Of a stretch of 64,000 bases of DNA, positions 35,478 through 45,471 are shown piece by piece (within the stretch, counting starts at the first letter, position 1; every line of letters starts with the position of its first letter). The notes beneath the pieces are model-generated. The model made no database searches. It was not told where the DNA came from and saw nothing but the letters and a program-made list of their open reading frames with translations. Position numbers and translations under genes: made by a program. The DNA is from Nostoc sp. T09. Lineage in GTDB: Bacteria; Cyanobacteriota; Cyanobacteriia; Cyanobacteriales; Nostocaceae. The stretch is from positions 1-64,000 of the forward strand of contig NZ_MTAV01000001.1 in assembly GCF_002154695.1 (NCBI RefSeq). Direction: 5' to 3'.

Positions 35478-37505
35478 CTAAAGATTCAAATTTAATAGCT
35501 TAGATATTGCAGGCAATAATTGATTAGCAGTTCTGACTAATGTTGCAGAACTTGGTAAACCTGCAAGTGTACCTATCAAAATCTTCAGCGAAGTTCTTGC
35601 TAACCTCCGCATACGCCCTTCTTCAGGATTTTTGCCAGCTTCAGCTAAGGCAATTACCTGCTCCAAAGCTTCTGCTTTATCTTCAGGATTTAATTCTCTA
35701 TTGGTGACAATTTCTGTTTGCAACTGTTGGAGTAAATTTGCCAATCTTGCTGCTTCCGGATCGTCTAAATTTTGCAGTTGAGCAATACTACTATTAACTA
35801 AATGAGTAGCATCACTAACTGTCACATCGCCTAAATCGATGCCTTGATTTATATTTATGCTTTGCTCACCTAGATTAATTGGGTAACTGATAATTATTGA
35901 GTCACTCAGTTTTTCAACATATTTGCCGTTCGTAATTACAACTCTCTCACCGCTTCTAAAAATCTGTGTCTCATGTTGGGCAGCAACTAAAGCTGCCTGT
36001 ATAACTTTATTATCAGGCTGAAGTATTAATGCTTGTCTAAATTGTTCTTTTGCCGCTTCAAATCTATTTTGCTCCATTAGTTCTTGTCCATAACTGAGCA
36101 AAGCTTGAACAAATCCTTCCTTATTGCGGATTGGATCAACTTTATAGGCTCGGGCATACAGTTCTACTGCTTCGTCAAAATCTTTGACATCTATGCATAC
36201 CTCAGCTAGCCTAAACAGAGCATCAAAGTGGTTGGGATTAATTTGTAATACTTGTTCATATAGCTTGAGTGAGTTTTGGATATCATTATGTTGATATAGC
36301 TTTGTTGCTTGTTGATATATGCGATCGGCTTGCCGATCAAGTTTCTCTAGTTCCCAAATTTCTCTTCGCAAAGGATACCGCTTAATTAGCCAGCGACGCA
36401 CTAACTCAACTGTAATTTTGTAAGTATTCAGGTAATATAACTCTGGGATCTCAGAAACCCCTAATTGCTTGAAGAAGCCCCATTCTAGCAATCTCTCCTC
36501 TGCCGTATGAAATGGCTCAGTCAAAACAACCCCGCACTGCACAAGCTGTGTTAAGGGTTCTCCTTTAACTACTGAGTTTTTCTGCTGTTGGGCTTGTGCT
36601 GCTGTTGAGAAAACTACTCGTTCAGGAATTGGCAATCCATCCCGGAACCATGCTAAACCAGCCTCGCCAATCTCGATCGCCTGCTCTACAATATTTTCTA
36701 CATCTTGGCGGTTCACTTGCCAGCGTTGCTCATCCCTAGCCTCTGAGAAAAGCGCAAAGCAGATCACTTGCGTAAAATAGGGATGTCCTGCTGAAAGTTC
36801 CCAAATTGCCTCTATAGCATCAGGTTCATATCTAAGAATTCCTTCAGCAGGTTTAACAATTAGCCGTTCTGTACTGTGTCTATCCAACAGACCAATTTCC
36901 CGATGGGGAGCCTGCCTAAATAAACTCAGTAAATTAGGCATATCATCTAATTGCCGCCCCACAACTGGAATAATAAAAAGTTCCTTGTGCCAATAGACAA
37001 TCGACTGGAGACAAGGAAAGAAGTGAGAAACAGCTGAATCTTCGTTAGAATCACCCAAAACATCAAACTCATCCAGCAATAGTACTAAATTCTTCCCGTC
37101 TATTACTTGATAAATTTGGGGCAAGAAATTATTGAAAAATATTTGTGCATCTTCCTCCAAATCTCTTTTTGAAGGTAAGGCAACTTGGAGGTAGGACAAT
37201 TCGAGGTAATCAATAATATCTCTTGCCAACTCATGGAGAACTTCACTTAGGGACTTCTGACTTTTACCTTCTAGGGACAAAGGCACGAACAAGAATTGCT
37301 CTAGAGTGATAAAGTTAGGAATTTGGGATAGTACAGACGACTTGCCAATCCGTCGCTGACCATGCAGCAAAATCACCTGTGCCCTTTTATTGAGATTGTC
37401 TTGGACAAAATTGAATAGATCTTCACGGCCAAAAAATAGCTCTGGTTCGTAAATTGGGCGACCAATAATGTAAGGATTATCTTCCCAATCGGTTGAAGAA
37501 ACCAT
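35478..37505 (-). CDS. STAND-like ATPase with TPR repeats and a C-terminal helical module
   Basis: 675 residues from ATG 37505, which has GGGAGGG about 10 bp upstream. A TTG three codons earlier is too close to that site. Residues 10-270 are an AAA/NACHT-like domain that opens with ELFFGRED and has Walker A HGQRRIGKSS and Walker B LVLLLDEFDVLG. A winged-helix region follows, then two or three TPR units (about 395-500, for example LYEQVLQINPNHFDALFRLA). The last 130 residues contain a short beta-rich piece (DSIIISYPINLGEQSININQ) and a basic helix pair ending LARTSLKILIGTLAGLPSSA. I have seen this last module at the end of other cyanobacterial STAND proteins. A signalling or defence role is plausible but not shown. 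Confidence 0.78.
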   Translation of the reverse strand: MVSSTDWEDNPYIIGRPIYEPELFFGREDLFNFVQDNLNKRAQVILLHGQRRIGKSSVLSQIPNFITLEQFLFVPLSLEGKSQKSLSEVLHELARDIIDYLELSYLQVALPSKRDLEEDAQIFFNNFLPQIYQVIDGKNLVLLLDEFDVLGDSNEDSAVSHFFPCLQSIVYWHKELFIIPVVGRQLDDMPNLLSLFRQAPHREIGLLDRHSTERLIVKPAEGILRYEPDAIEAIWELSAGHPYFTQVICFALFSEARDEQRWQVNRQDVENIVEQAIEIGEAGLAWFRDGLPIPERVVFSTAAQAQQQKNSVVKGEPLTQLVQCGVVLTEPFHTAEERLLEWGFFKQLGVSEIPELYYLNTYKITVELVRRWLIKRYPLRREIWELEKLDRQADRIYQQATKLYQHNDIQNSLKLYEQVLQINPNHFDALFRLAEVCIDVKDFDEAVELYARAYKVDPIRNKEGFVQALLSYGQELMEQNRFEAAKEQFRQALILQPDNKVIQAALVAAQHETQIFRSGERVVITNGKYVEKLSDSIIISYPINLGEQSININQGIDLGDVTVSDATHLVNSSIAQLQNLDDPEAARLANLLQQLQTEIVTNRELNPEDKAEALEQVIALAEAGKNPEEGRMRRLARTSLKILIGTLAGLPSSATLVRTANQLLPAISKLLNLNL

Positions 37506-37576
37506 TCTTGCCAAGCCCTCCCCGGAGGAAGTAGATCCATCTATACCTTAAGCATAAGGCAGGTGACAATTACTTC

Positions 37577-38845
37577 TCAAGTAGGGTCGCCCCCAAGTTT
37601 ACGCACAATCCATACTAAAGACTGGACTACATCTCGATGTTGCCAGACCCAACGTATTGCTTTTTTGACTGTTCCTGCTTGCTCACGGCTCATCAAATTG
37701 AGAAAAACTTTCTCCCGTCCTTCCAGTTGCGTCTCATTAGTGTTGTAGATTTCTTGAATCACCCACCACTCCATCATCGATGAATTAAAAGTGTAGACGA
37801 TTTTCCCTTCATCTAATGTGCGCAGAATAACTCCTCTTTCCTCCAAATCAATCAGTTCTCGACTCCGTTGGCTGAAAACTAGGTCAATGTCACCTAAAGC
37901 GTAGCGAGTGTTTCTATTTAAGCGACCTTGGAGGCGCACAAGGGCAATCAACATCAACAGAATCTGCTCTTCCTCAGTAGAAAATCTCCATGTATCTCGA
38001 AAGTATTGCTCGGTAGCGCTTTCAAAATCCCGTGTGAAAGACTGAATATCAGGGATTTGTCCTGCTTGGATAGTGTCATAGAGCAGATAACCTGCATTTT
38101 GCAGCAGTGCTGGGTGTCCGTCAATGATGTCTAAAACTCCTGCTCTCAAATTACCAGGAATAGGAATGTTAAGTCGGGCATTCACTTCATTAGGGGGTAA
38201 TGGTCTGAGGAGTCGGAAGAGATAATGGTTATACCACGGCGAACCACCTGGTGTGATTGTCGGACCAAGTTCGTTGAGGCGGCGAAAAGTGGTAACAATA
38301 GTTGAGAGATATTTACCTTCATTGCTGTGAACTGCTAAATCGCGGAATTCACTTAAGAAGGTGAGCATTTGGGCTTCAGTGTATTGGTCATTTGGATGCA
38401 GAGCTGCATCATAATCATCTAGCAACAACAACAAGAACTTATCACGCTGCCCAATTTTCCGCAGCATCCGACGCAAGTCTCCTTTCTCTACTCTTTCTTC
38501 CTGCAACAACTGCTTAATATCAGCTTCTAGTGATTCATCACCTTCAGCTTCATCTTGCAGTAGGCTGAGGATTTCTCGCCAAAAACCCGAGGGAGTGAAA
38601 GGACTTATACCTGTACAGTTGATGGAAATAATCAATGCTTTTGTTGCATCTCGTCCTCGTGCTTGCCAGACTATCGGTGAAGCTAAGTACCTCAACAGAG
38701 AAGACTTGCCCATGCCAGGACTGCCATAGATAGCCAAGTGAGCACGTCTGGAAATTTGATCGAAAGCGATTCTAACTTCAGAATTGCGGCCAAAAAAGTA
38801 ATCTGGAGGTACTGCACCACCAACGAAGAAGGGATTTTGTGACAT
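37577..38845 (-). CDS. AAA/STAND-like ATPase without sensor repeats
   Basis: 422 residues from ATG 38845. The frame is open 14 codons further to a TTG. It begins NPFFVGGAVPPDYFFGRNSE, a common lead-in for cyanobacterial STAND-like ATPases. Walker A is YGSPGMGKSSLL (about 55-66) and Walker B is FLLLLLDDYDAAL. The remainder is a winged-helix region (YALGDIDLVFSQRSRELIDL) and ends with no TPR, WD40 or effector domain. It lies 71 bp upstream of the TPR-containing ATPase in the same direction, and the two share the FFGR lead-in, so they probably act together. Confidence 0.75.
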   Translation of the reverse strand: MSQNPFFVGGAVPPDYFFGRNSEVRIAFDQISRRAHLAIYGSPGMGKSSLLRYLASPIVWQARGRDATKALIISINCTGISPFTPSGFWREILSLLQDEAEGDESLEADIKQLLQEERVEKGDLRRMLRKIGQRDKFLLLLLDDYDAALHPNDQYTEAQMLTFLSEFRDLAVHSNEGKYLSTIVTTFRRLNELGPTITPGGSPWYNHYLFRLLRPLPPNEVNARLNIPIPGNLRAGVLDIIDGHPALLQNAGYLLYDTIQAGQIPDIQSFTRDFESATEQYFRDTWRFSTEEEQILLMLIALVRLQGRLNRNTRYALGDIDLVFSQRSRELIDLEERGVILRTLDEGKIVYTFNSSMMEWWVIQEIYNTNETQLEGREKVFLNLMSREQAGTVKKAIRWVWQHRDVVQSLVWIVRKLGGDPT

Positions 38846-39013
38846 CTGCTGAGAATCCAGAGGCAATGTAATCAGGTCAAGAATCAAGAGCCAAAGAATA
38901 AAACCCAGCTTTTGGTAGAATTTTGGCTCTATAGTTACAGCTTAATTACATTATTAACTTGTTGACGCGATCGCATCTTCCTAACGCTACACTCAGCGAT
39001 CGCAGAAATCAGA

Positions 39014-39761
39014 TTACGCTTCCGGTTCAATACCAAGCGATCGCAATTGAGCAGCTAGGCGATCGGCTCTTTGTCGTTCCTGTTCAGCCCGTTGGGATTC
39101 TTGTTCGGCTCTTTCTTCACTAGTCAACAACAAATTACCTTGCTCATCCCACCAGCGCAACCAAGGTAATTCCGCATTTTGATATTGTCCCTGCCAAATA
39201 CCTAACTCAACTCCCAATGGAGTAATGGGGTAATGTCCCCGTTCATTTGCTGCTTGCTAATAACTGATATTGTCCACCAATGAATTTATAAACTTCGACG
39301 CTGGCTTTATTTACTTCATAAATGCCATAAAAGGGAGGACGAATCACCTGCTCATAAATCCAAAATTTTCCTTTCCAAGGAGTTGTGTCTCGTTCTTCAC
39401 TACCATCCCCAGAGACAAATTCTAAGACAACTAATGGGGCAATAAACTCTCGCCACAGTACATAAGACCTTCGTGTTTTCCCGTCAAGCAAAGGCGGTAC
39501 ATTGCCTACATAAAACCAATCCGGTGCTTCTGCTCCTTTCTCGGGGGGATCTGTCAAGCGCCAGTAAATGCCTAAGTCCTGACCAATACAATATTGACCA
39601 TCAGGATGTAATTGTTTGAGAACGGGTGTAATCGAATCAGTTAGTAAGATGCTTTGGGGATGCTCTTGCCAATTTTTCACGAAAGTACCGTCCGACTCTG
39701 GTAGCTGCGTATGGTCGGGGAAAGGAGTGAGTTCGGTTTCAGGGTTTGTTGCAGAGGTCAT
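39014..39761 (-). pseudogene. Uma2-family gene broken by one frameshift
   Basis: The first part (39761-39243) encodes 172 residues of a typical Uma2 protein (APDWFYVGNVPPLLDG, SYVLWREFIAPLVVLEFVSG, KFWIYEQVIRPPFYGIYEVN) and stops at QYQLLASSK. Directly overlapping, another frame continues the protein as NERGHYPITPLGVELGIWQG and finishes with the usual coiled-coil tail RADRLAAQLRSLGIEPEA at 39014. A single extra base or two-base loss near 39245 joins the two exactly. It is either a real frameshift or a sequencing error. Confidence 0.85.
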
Positions 39762-39877
39762 AAGGCTACCTTTGCAGGGGTAAGGGTTGTTGTTTAGTTT
39801 AGCAATTCAAGGATAGGAGAGGCGCTCGCACTTCCTCTGCTTTGTAATCAGGTAAAAAATGCGATCGCCTCTTTTAT

Positions 39878-40807
39878 TTACTTAGTTAATACCAAATTAA
39901 CTGGCGCTACTCCCGCCAAATCTAAAATTTCGGGAATCAAATCTTCTCGCTTCACTGCCATCATGTGGACACCATGACACAATTGCCGTGCAATTTGCAC
40001 TTGTTCGGCAGCGATTTTCACTCCTTCTTCAAGTGGATGTTTTGCTTTTGCTAACCGATCAATAATGTGTTGGGGAATATTTACTCCCGGAACACATTTA
40101 TTAATAAACTGGGCATTTTTTGCCGATTTAAACAGAAAAATTCCTGCCAAAATTGGTTTTTTATAACCAGCAGCGATGGTGTCCATGAATTTTTCTAAGC
40201 GCTCAAAATCTGTGATTAATTGACTTTGAAAAAATTGCGCTCCGGCTTCAATTTTGCGTTCAAATCGACTTTGTAAGCCTGATAAACTCGCACATTGCGG
40301 ATCGACTGCTGCACCAGTAAATAAATCTAGTGAACCATCTGTTAGCGGTTTTTCATTACAGTCAAACCCTTGATTCATTTTTCTAATTAGTTGCAGCAGC
40401 CGCACAGCTTCTAAATCAAAGACAGCTTTAGCATCAGGGTGATCGCCTGCTTTTACTGGGTCGCCAGTCAAAGCTAAAATGTTACGGATACCCAAAGCAT
40501 GAGCACCCATTAAGTCACTTTGTAAACCAATTCGGTTGCGATCGCGGCAAGCAATCTGACAAATCGGTTCAATTCCATGTTGTAATAAAATTGCCGAAGC
40601 CACTAACGAAGACATCCGCAATACTGCTCGGCTACCATCGGTAATATTGACGGCATGAACTCTCCCCTTAAGAGTCGCCGCCATTTGGAGCATGTGTGTT
40701 GGATCTCCGCCTTTAGGAGGTGCTACCTCGGCCGTAACTAAAAATTCGCCTGCTTGCGCGGCTCTGCGAAAGGCATTCAAGACTGTCGTACTCTGGGTAT
40801 CAGACAT
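39878..40807 (-). CDS. metF: Methylenetetrahydrofolate reductase (MetF-like)
   Basis: 309 residues from ATG 40807. A TTG three codons upstream is an alternative. It is a TIM-barrel flavoprotein (VTAEVAPPKGGDPTHMLQMA, AVNITDGSRAVLRMSS, NILALTGDPVKAGDH, GAQFFQSQLITDFERLE, ILAGIFLFKS). It reduces 5,10-methylene-THF to 5-methyl-THF for methionine synthesis. It is shorter than eukaryotic forms and lacks their regulatory domain. It belongs to the divergent cyanobacterial/thermophile type, some members of which work without the NADH-binding residues of E. coli MetF. It lies 60 bp after trpS in the same direction. Confidence 0.88.
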   Translation of the reverse strand: MSDTQSTTVLNAFRRAAQAGEFLVTAEVAPPKGGDPTHMLQMAATLKGRVHAVNITDGSRAVLRMSSLVASAILLQHGIEPICQIACRDRNRIGLQSDLMGAHALGIRNILALTGDPVKAGDHPDAKAVFDLEAVRLLQLIRKMNQGFDCNEKPLTDGSLDLFTGAAVDPQCASLSGLQSRFERKIEAGAQFFQSQLITDFERLEKFMDTIAAGYKKPILAGIFLFKSAKNAQFINKCVPGVNIPQHIIDRLAKAKHPLEEGVKIAAEQVQIARQLCHGVHMMAVKREDLIPEILDLAGVAPVNLVLTK

Positions 40808-40867
40808 AACATTCAAGATTTCAATTTTCTTACAGGGTAAAACAAATTACCCATAAAAGCGAAATCT

Positions 40868-41878
40868 TTAAAGAGGCATAGAGTAACCCAAAGCTGCTTT
40901 CACTTCTGCTAGAGTTTGGTTGGCAACTGCTTGAGCTTTTTGCCGTCCCTCCCGCAACACCTTGTCTAGATAGCCTTTGTCATCCATCACAGCCTGATAT
41001 TTCTCTTGAATCGGTTTTAAGGCTGCGATCGCTGTTTCTGTCAATAATGGCTTGAATTGCCCCCAACCCATATCCTGACACTCAGCTGCTACTTCTTCCT
41101 TCTTTTTGCCAGACAACAGCATATATAGTGTTAACAAGTTGTTACACTCTGGACGCTCTGGATAGTCGAAAGTTAAACCACGAATCGGATCGGTTTTACA
41201 GCGCTTAATTTTATTAGTAATCTGTTCTGGTGTGTCTAACAAATTAATTCGGCTTAATTCCGAAGGGTCGGACTTAGACATTTTGCGCGTACCATCAGTC
41301 AAACTCATCACCCTTGCGCCTTCCTTGCGAATCAAAGGCGCTGGTAGTTTCAGCACTGGTTGATCTGGTTTAGCAAATAAGTGATTAAATCGATTAACAA
41401 TATCCCGCGTTAATTCCAAGTGTTGCTTTTGGTCTTCACCCACCGGGACAAAATCTGCCTTGTATAGCAAAATATCAGAGGACATCAGCACTGGGTAGTC
41501 CAATAAACCCACACCGACATTTTCACCTTGTTTAACAGCCTTTTCCTTAAACTGGATCATGTCTTGCAGCCAGTTGAGGGGTGTAATACAGTTGAGCAAC
41601 CAGGTGAGTTCGCTGTGTGCCGAGACGTGAGATTGTACAAAAATGGTGGAATAATTTAAATCTAGACCACAAGCTAGATAGAGAGCAACGAGGGTATAGG
41701 TATTAGATGCCAACTCTTTAGGGTCGTGTGGCACCGTAATCGCGTGCAAATCCGCGACGAAAAGGTAATTTTCGTATTCACTCTGGGCTTCTACCCAGTT
41801 ACGAATTGCTCCTAAGTAGTTGCCTAAATGTAAATTTCCAGTTGGTTGAACTCCCGACAGAACGCGCTGCTTGCCCAT
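40868..41878 (-). CDS. trpS: Tryptophanyl-tRNA synthetase
   Basis: 336 residues from ATG 41878. The open frame extends three codons to a TTG. It is a class I aminoacyl-tRNA synthetase with a HIGH-like TGNLHLGNYLG near the N-terminus and KMSKS in GTRKMSKSDPSELS. Other family landmarks are FVADLHAITVPHDP and FVQSHVSAHSELTWLLNC. It charges tRNA-Trp in the cytosol. Length and motifs are complete, so it should be functional. Confidence 0.97.
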   Translation of the reverse strand: MGKQRVLSGVQPTGNLHLGNYLGAIRNWVEAQSEYENYLFVADLHAITVPHDPKELASNTYTLVALYLACGLDLNYSTIFVQSHVSAHSELTWLLNCITPLNWLQDMIQFKEKAVKQGENVGVGLLDYPVLMSSDILLYKADFVPVGEDQKQHLELTRDIVNRFNHLFAKPDQPVLKLPAPLIRKEGARVMSLTDGTRKMSKSDPSELSRINLLDTPEQITNKIKRCKTDPIRGLTFDYPERPECNNLLTLYMLLSGKKKEEVAAECQDMGWGQFKPLLTETAIAALKPIQEKYQAVMDDKGYLDKVLREGRQKAQAVANQTLAEVKAALGYSMPL

Positions 41879-42075
41879 ATATTTCAAGTTAGTTATCTCA
41901 AATCCGCGCTATGTAAAGCAGCGGTTACAAAACACATTTAATTTTGACATTTTCTTGGGCAAGTGGGCATTGGACATTGGTCTCCCTTGTCCCCCTCATC
42001 TTCATTGTCCTTTTTGTCACCCTCATCCTTAGCCCCTAGCCCCTGTTTCATTGGGACTGCCTAGGCTAAAATGCC

Positions 42076-42387
42076 CTATGCACTTTGCTCATGTTCTATT
42101 GGAGCAAGCTGAATCACTAACCGTTGATTGAGAGCATGAGCGATTTTTTGCAGCATTGAAAGGGAGTGTCCTTCGTAATCAGCATCTTCAAGTCGTGCAA
42201 TCACAGGCTGTTTTGTACCAACAAGTTCAGCCAGATGTTTTTGTGTTAACCCGGCTTTTGTTCTGGCTTCATAAATCAGTTGTGCTACTTCTGCATTAAT
42301 GGAGGCTTCTTCCACTAATGCCTCAAGCTCAGGGTCGCTGCTAGTCATTTTCTCAATGATTTTTATCGCATCGCTAGTCTTGACCAT
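42076..42387 (-). CDS. XRE-family antitoxin
   Basis: 103 residues. Residues 38-95 are a helix-turn-helix of the Cro/C1 type (RTKAGLTQKHLAELVGTKQP), and the N-terminal acidic arm (SSDPELEALVEEASINAEV) is typical of HigA-type antitoxins. It overlaps the 3' end of the toxin gene by 14 bp, so the two are translationally coupled, toxin first, as in HigBA-type modules. It should bind the toxin and repress the shared promoter. Confidence 0.88.
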   Translation of the reverse strand: MVKTSDAIKIIEKMTSSDPELEALVEEASINAEVAQLIYEARTKAGLTQKHLAELVGTKQPVIARLEDADYEGHSLSMLQKIAHALNQRLVIQLAPIEHEQSA

Positions 42388-42772
42388 CCTCTTGTTCCTC
42401 TACGTAGGTGTGAACTTCTGGGTTTTCTTCAAATAAAAGCTTTCGTGCGATCGCCCGTTCAATATCAATTGGAGGTACATCTGCTTCTTCCTTTGTAATG
42501 GCGTGTGCGAGAATCGCCACATTTTGCCCATGAAAGAAGTACAGGATGCGGTATTGCATATGAATATGCTTTGCTCGCAGCTCATATATACCGTCACGCA
42601 AGTAGTCTGCCGCCGGGCGACGGAGTTGGTATCCTGATGCCACAAGTTGTTTGATTCGAGCAACACAGTTTGCATAACCTTTGCGGTCTTCTTTCAAAAG
42701 TCGCGTCAGCCATTCAAGAACAGGAACGTCCCCTTCCGCTTCCTGGTAGAAAACAACACGGGTTTCAGGCAC
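42374..42772 (-). CDS. RelE/HigB-superfamily toxin (Gp49-like)
   Basis: 132 residues from GTG 42772. The protein shows the PF05973 pattern: FYQEAEGDVPVLEWLTRLL, then YELRAKHIHMQYRILYFFHG, then ILAHAITKEEADVPPIDIERA. Such toxins are usually ribosome-dependent mRNA interferases. The C-terminal 20 residues are acidic (EENPEVHTYVEEQEDGQD), longer than in many relatives. Paired with the antitoxin gene directly downstream. Confidence 0.88.
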   Translation of the reverse strand: MPETRVVFYQEAEGDVPVLEWLTRLLKEDRKGYANCVARIKQLVASGYQLRRPAADYLRDGIYELRAKHIHMQYRILYFFHGQNVAILAHAITKEEADVPPIDIERAIARKLLFEENPEVHTYVEEQEDGQD

Positions 42773-43014
42773 AGAAGCCCCTCTGAATATATCAATATTG
42801 TTATATTAGGGCAAGGGAGGAGACGAGACAAACAAACTGTTATCCATTACGATACCTGCCGAGATAATTTTTGGTGCGACTACACCGCTCCTAGTCACCA
42901 ATCCTCAAATTTATGTACCTTTAGTTAACAAAAGTCGATAAAAGTTAAATTCCTGTCAGATCGAGTAGCAGTAACCTGGGAATAAGTAACTTTTCTCCTC
43001 CGGGGTATGTGCTG

Positions 43015-44583
43015 ATGAGAGCCTTACTACTCTGGCCGATAATGCCTAATTCTTTTTGGTCTTACCAAGAGACACTTGATTTGGCAGGTTTACGTTCTAC
43101 CAATCCACCACTGGGCTTAATAACTATAGCAGCAATGCTGCCTAGTGATTGGGAAATTAGATTTGCCGATCGCAATGTATCTCTAGAAAAAGACGAAGAT
43201 TGGGATTGGTGTGATATGGTAATCATCTCTGCGATGATTATCCAAAAACAGGATTTTAGAGAGTTAATTCAAAAAGGAGTTGCGTTAGGTAAAAAGGTGG
43301 CAGTTGGTGGCCCCTACCCTACCTCAGTACCCGAATTTGCTTTAGAAGCAGGAGCAGAATATCTAATTTTAGATGAAGGGGAATGCACTATTCCCCTGTT
43401 TTTAGAAGCTTTGGCACGGGGAGATGAACGGGGAATTTTCCGTTCTCCAGAAAAACCCGATGTCACCCAAACGCCAATTGCACGGTTTGATTTACTCAAT
43501 CTCGATGCATACTTGGCAATTACATTACAATTCTCCCGTGGTTGTCCGTTTCAATGCGAGTTTTGCGACATTATCAACTTGTATGGACGTAAGCCCCGCA
43601 CAAAGACACCAGAACAGATGTTGCGGGAATTTCAAACTATCTACGATTTAGGCTGGCGGCGGTATGTGTTTGTTGTGGATGACAACTTTATCGGCAATAA
43701 ACGCAATGCCAAGATCTTTTTACAAGCCCTCATCCCCTGGATGGAAGCCCACGATTACCCATTTATTTTGATAACAGAAGCTTCACTCAATTTAGCTGAG
43801 GATGAAGAATTAGTTGAGTTGATGGTGAAAGCTGGTTTCACCCTGGTCTTTATGGGTATTGAAACCCCAGACACAGAAAGTCTTTTGGGGATTCACAAAG
43901 TCCAGAATACACGCAAGGACTTAATCGAATCTTGCCACAAAATTACCCGAGCAGGATTGCAGATTATGTCTGGTTTTATCATTGGCTTTGACAACGAACG
44001 TCCTGGTGCGGGAGAGCGAATTCGAGAATTTATTGAGGAGACTGGCATTCCCCAAGGGCAGTTTAGTATGCTGCAAGCATTGCAAAATACGGCAATGTGG
44101 AATCGCCTTCAGCAAGAAGGACGATTGGTTGATGGTTTGGGAACCTTCCACCAAGGTGCAATCATGAACTTTAAACCAACACGCCCAGTGGAGGAAATTA
44201 CAGAGGAATACATCCAAGCATTTTGGAATATCTATGAACCAATGCCTTTCTTGAAACGCACTTTCCGCCACTTTAGGATGATGAACGGGTGGCGGGGAAA
44301 AACTCAGCGTAAAATAACTTCGACTGAGATGCGTCTGTTTGCCGCAATTTGCTGGCGACAGGGTGTGGTGCGTTCAACAAGGTGGCGGTTCTGGTGGCAA
44401 TTAGTAGCAATCGCCTTAACTAAGCCCCGTTTGCTATATGATTACCTAACGACCTTGGGTGTTGGCGAACATTTCTTTAACTTCCGCTATGAAGTTAGAG
44501 CGCAGTTGCGAGCTAAACTGGCAGATCTCAAGCAAAATCAACAAGCAGAAAAGGCTACTTATCAGCTAGAGCCTGTTAGTTAA
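43015..44583 (+). CDS. B12-binding-domain radical SAM protein
   Basis: 522 residues from ATG 43015 (GTG and CTG codons precede it in frame). Residues 1-140 are a cobalamin-binding-like Rossmann domain (NPPLGLITIAAMLP, VAVGGPYPTSVPEFALEAGA). The radical SAM core has the cluster motif CPFQCEFC (about 179-186) and later FMGIETPDTESL and MSGFIIGFD. The C-terminal DUF4070-like region is basic and aromatic (LKRTFRHFRMMNGWRGKTQR). Enzymes like this carry out methylations or ring and hopanoid modifications. In cyanobacteria several are unassigned, and no neighbour here points to the substrate. Confidence 0.88.
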   Translation: MRALLLWPIMPNSFWSYQETLDLAGLRSTNPPLGLITIAAMLPSDWEIRFADRNVSLEKDEDWDWCDMVIISAMIIQKQDFRELIQKGVALGKKVAVGGPYPTSVPEFALEAGAEYLILDEGECTIPLFLEALARGDERGIFRSPEKPDVTQTPIARFDLLNLDAYLAITLQFSRGCPFQCEFCDIINLYGRKPRTKTPEQMLREFQTIYDLGWRRYVFVVDDNFIGNKRNAKIFLQALIPWMEAHDYPFILITEASLNLAEDEELVELMVKAGFTLVFMGIETPDTESLLGIHKVQNTRKDLIESCHKITRAGLQIMSGFIIGFDNERPGAGERIREFIEETGIPQGQFSMLQALQNTAMWNRLQQEGRLVDGLGTFHQGAIMNFKPTRPVEEITEEYIQAFWNIYEPMPFLKRTFRHFRMMNGWRGKTQRKITSTEMRLFAAICWRQGVVRSTRWRFWWQLVAIALTKPRLLYDYLTTLGVGEHFFNFRYEVRAQLRAKLADLKQNQQAEKATYQLEPVS

Positions 44584-45471
44584 ATCAGCTATTTTTGAGG
44601 CGATCGCCCTTGAGATGTAAGATGAGAGCGATCGCTTCCTTTTGCTGTACCTGTTCTGTCTGGTTAATACCGCAGATAGCGAAAGAGTTTTCAGGATATT
44701 CCACCGAGGCGGAAGACTTAACTTCAACCACACTTGAGAGCCGATTTTTAGTTTACAGAAAAGTTGCGGTTGAGTATTAAGCTTTAGAGATAATCTCTAC
44801 GATTTTCACTAACAAAGTACAGCAGAAATCCACTTATTTACATTATTATCTTTATACTTGTTGCAAAAGCAGCGTCCGCTACGTACCAAGATTGATATTA
44901 GTTTTGAATGCTGCAAAGTAGTACTAAATGTACGAAGTTTAATTTTTTCCATTAGAGATAATAGGCAAAGAGCAGTCTTTCTCTTTTGCTATAACCACTC
45001 AGTAATATGTTCCAGAAGTTAACCTTATTAAGCTAGTTTACATCTTAAATATTTTCTTTTTTGAAATTTTATACCAAAGCTTGATTTAGTTTCTAGTTTC
45101 CCCAAGCTATGCCTTGTAGGAGTCTTCGCCAAACCTAAACTCTTACCCTAGATACATATTTTTTTTATTGACGTGCTTTAAATTACATGATATGTTTCTA
45201 AAAAGAATTTTACTAAAATTTAGATTTATTCCTAAAAAAGCATATCAATATAATTAGCAAAATGCTAATTATCTCGGATCTGCTAACAACTTCTTCGTTT
45301 AAAAAATTAGTAAAAATTCCTATCACTAAGCAAGTAATCAGAAATTAGATAAAGTTTATATTGGCTTATTTAAATTTCTGTAAATTCTTGCCGAAACTTT
45401 TCTTTTTTGAATAAAAATTTATTGGCATTTTTGTAGTATTTAATAATACTTTTAAAGGTGTTTTTCATTAA
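44584..45471. other. Long gene-poor spacer upstream of the subtilase
   Basis: About 890 bp. Most of it (44780-45471) is very AT-rich with no reading frame of note and should include the subtilase promoter. At the left end, 44731-44585 on the minus strand reads as a 48-residue frame from a GTG (VVEVKSSASVEYPENSFAIC, ending ILHLKGDRLKNS) with protein-like composition. It may be the 3' relic of a lost gene. I do not claim it is expressed. Confidence 0.4.

Noticed and set aside
44595..44780. 61-residue plus-strand frame after the radical SAM gene
   Set aside because: No ribosome-binding site and poor composition. The minus-strand frame in the same place looks more protein-like.
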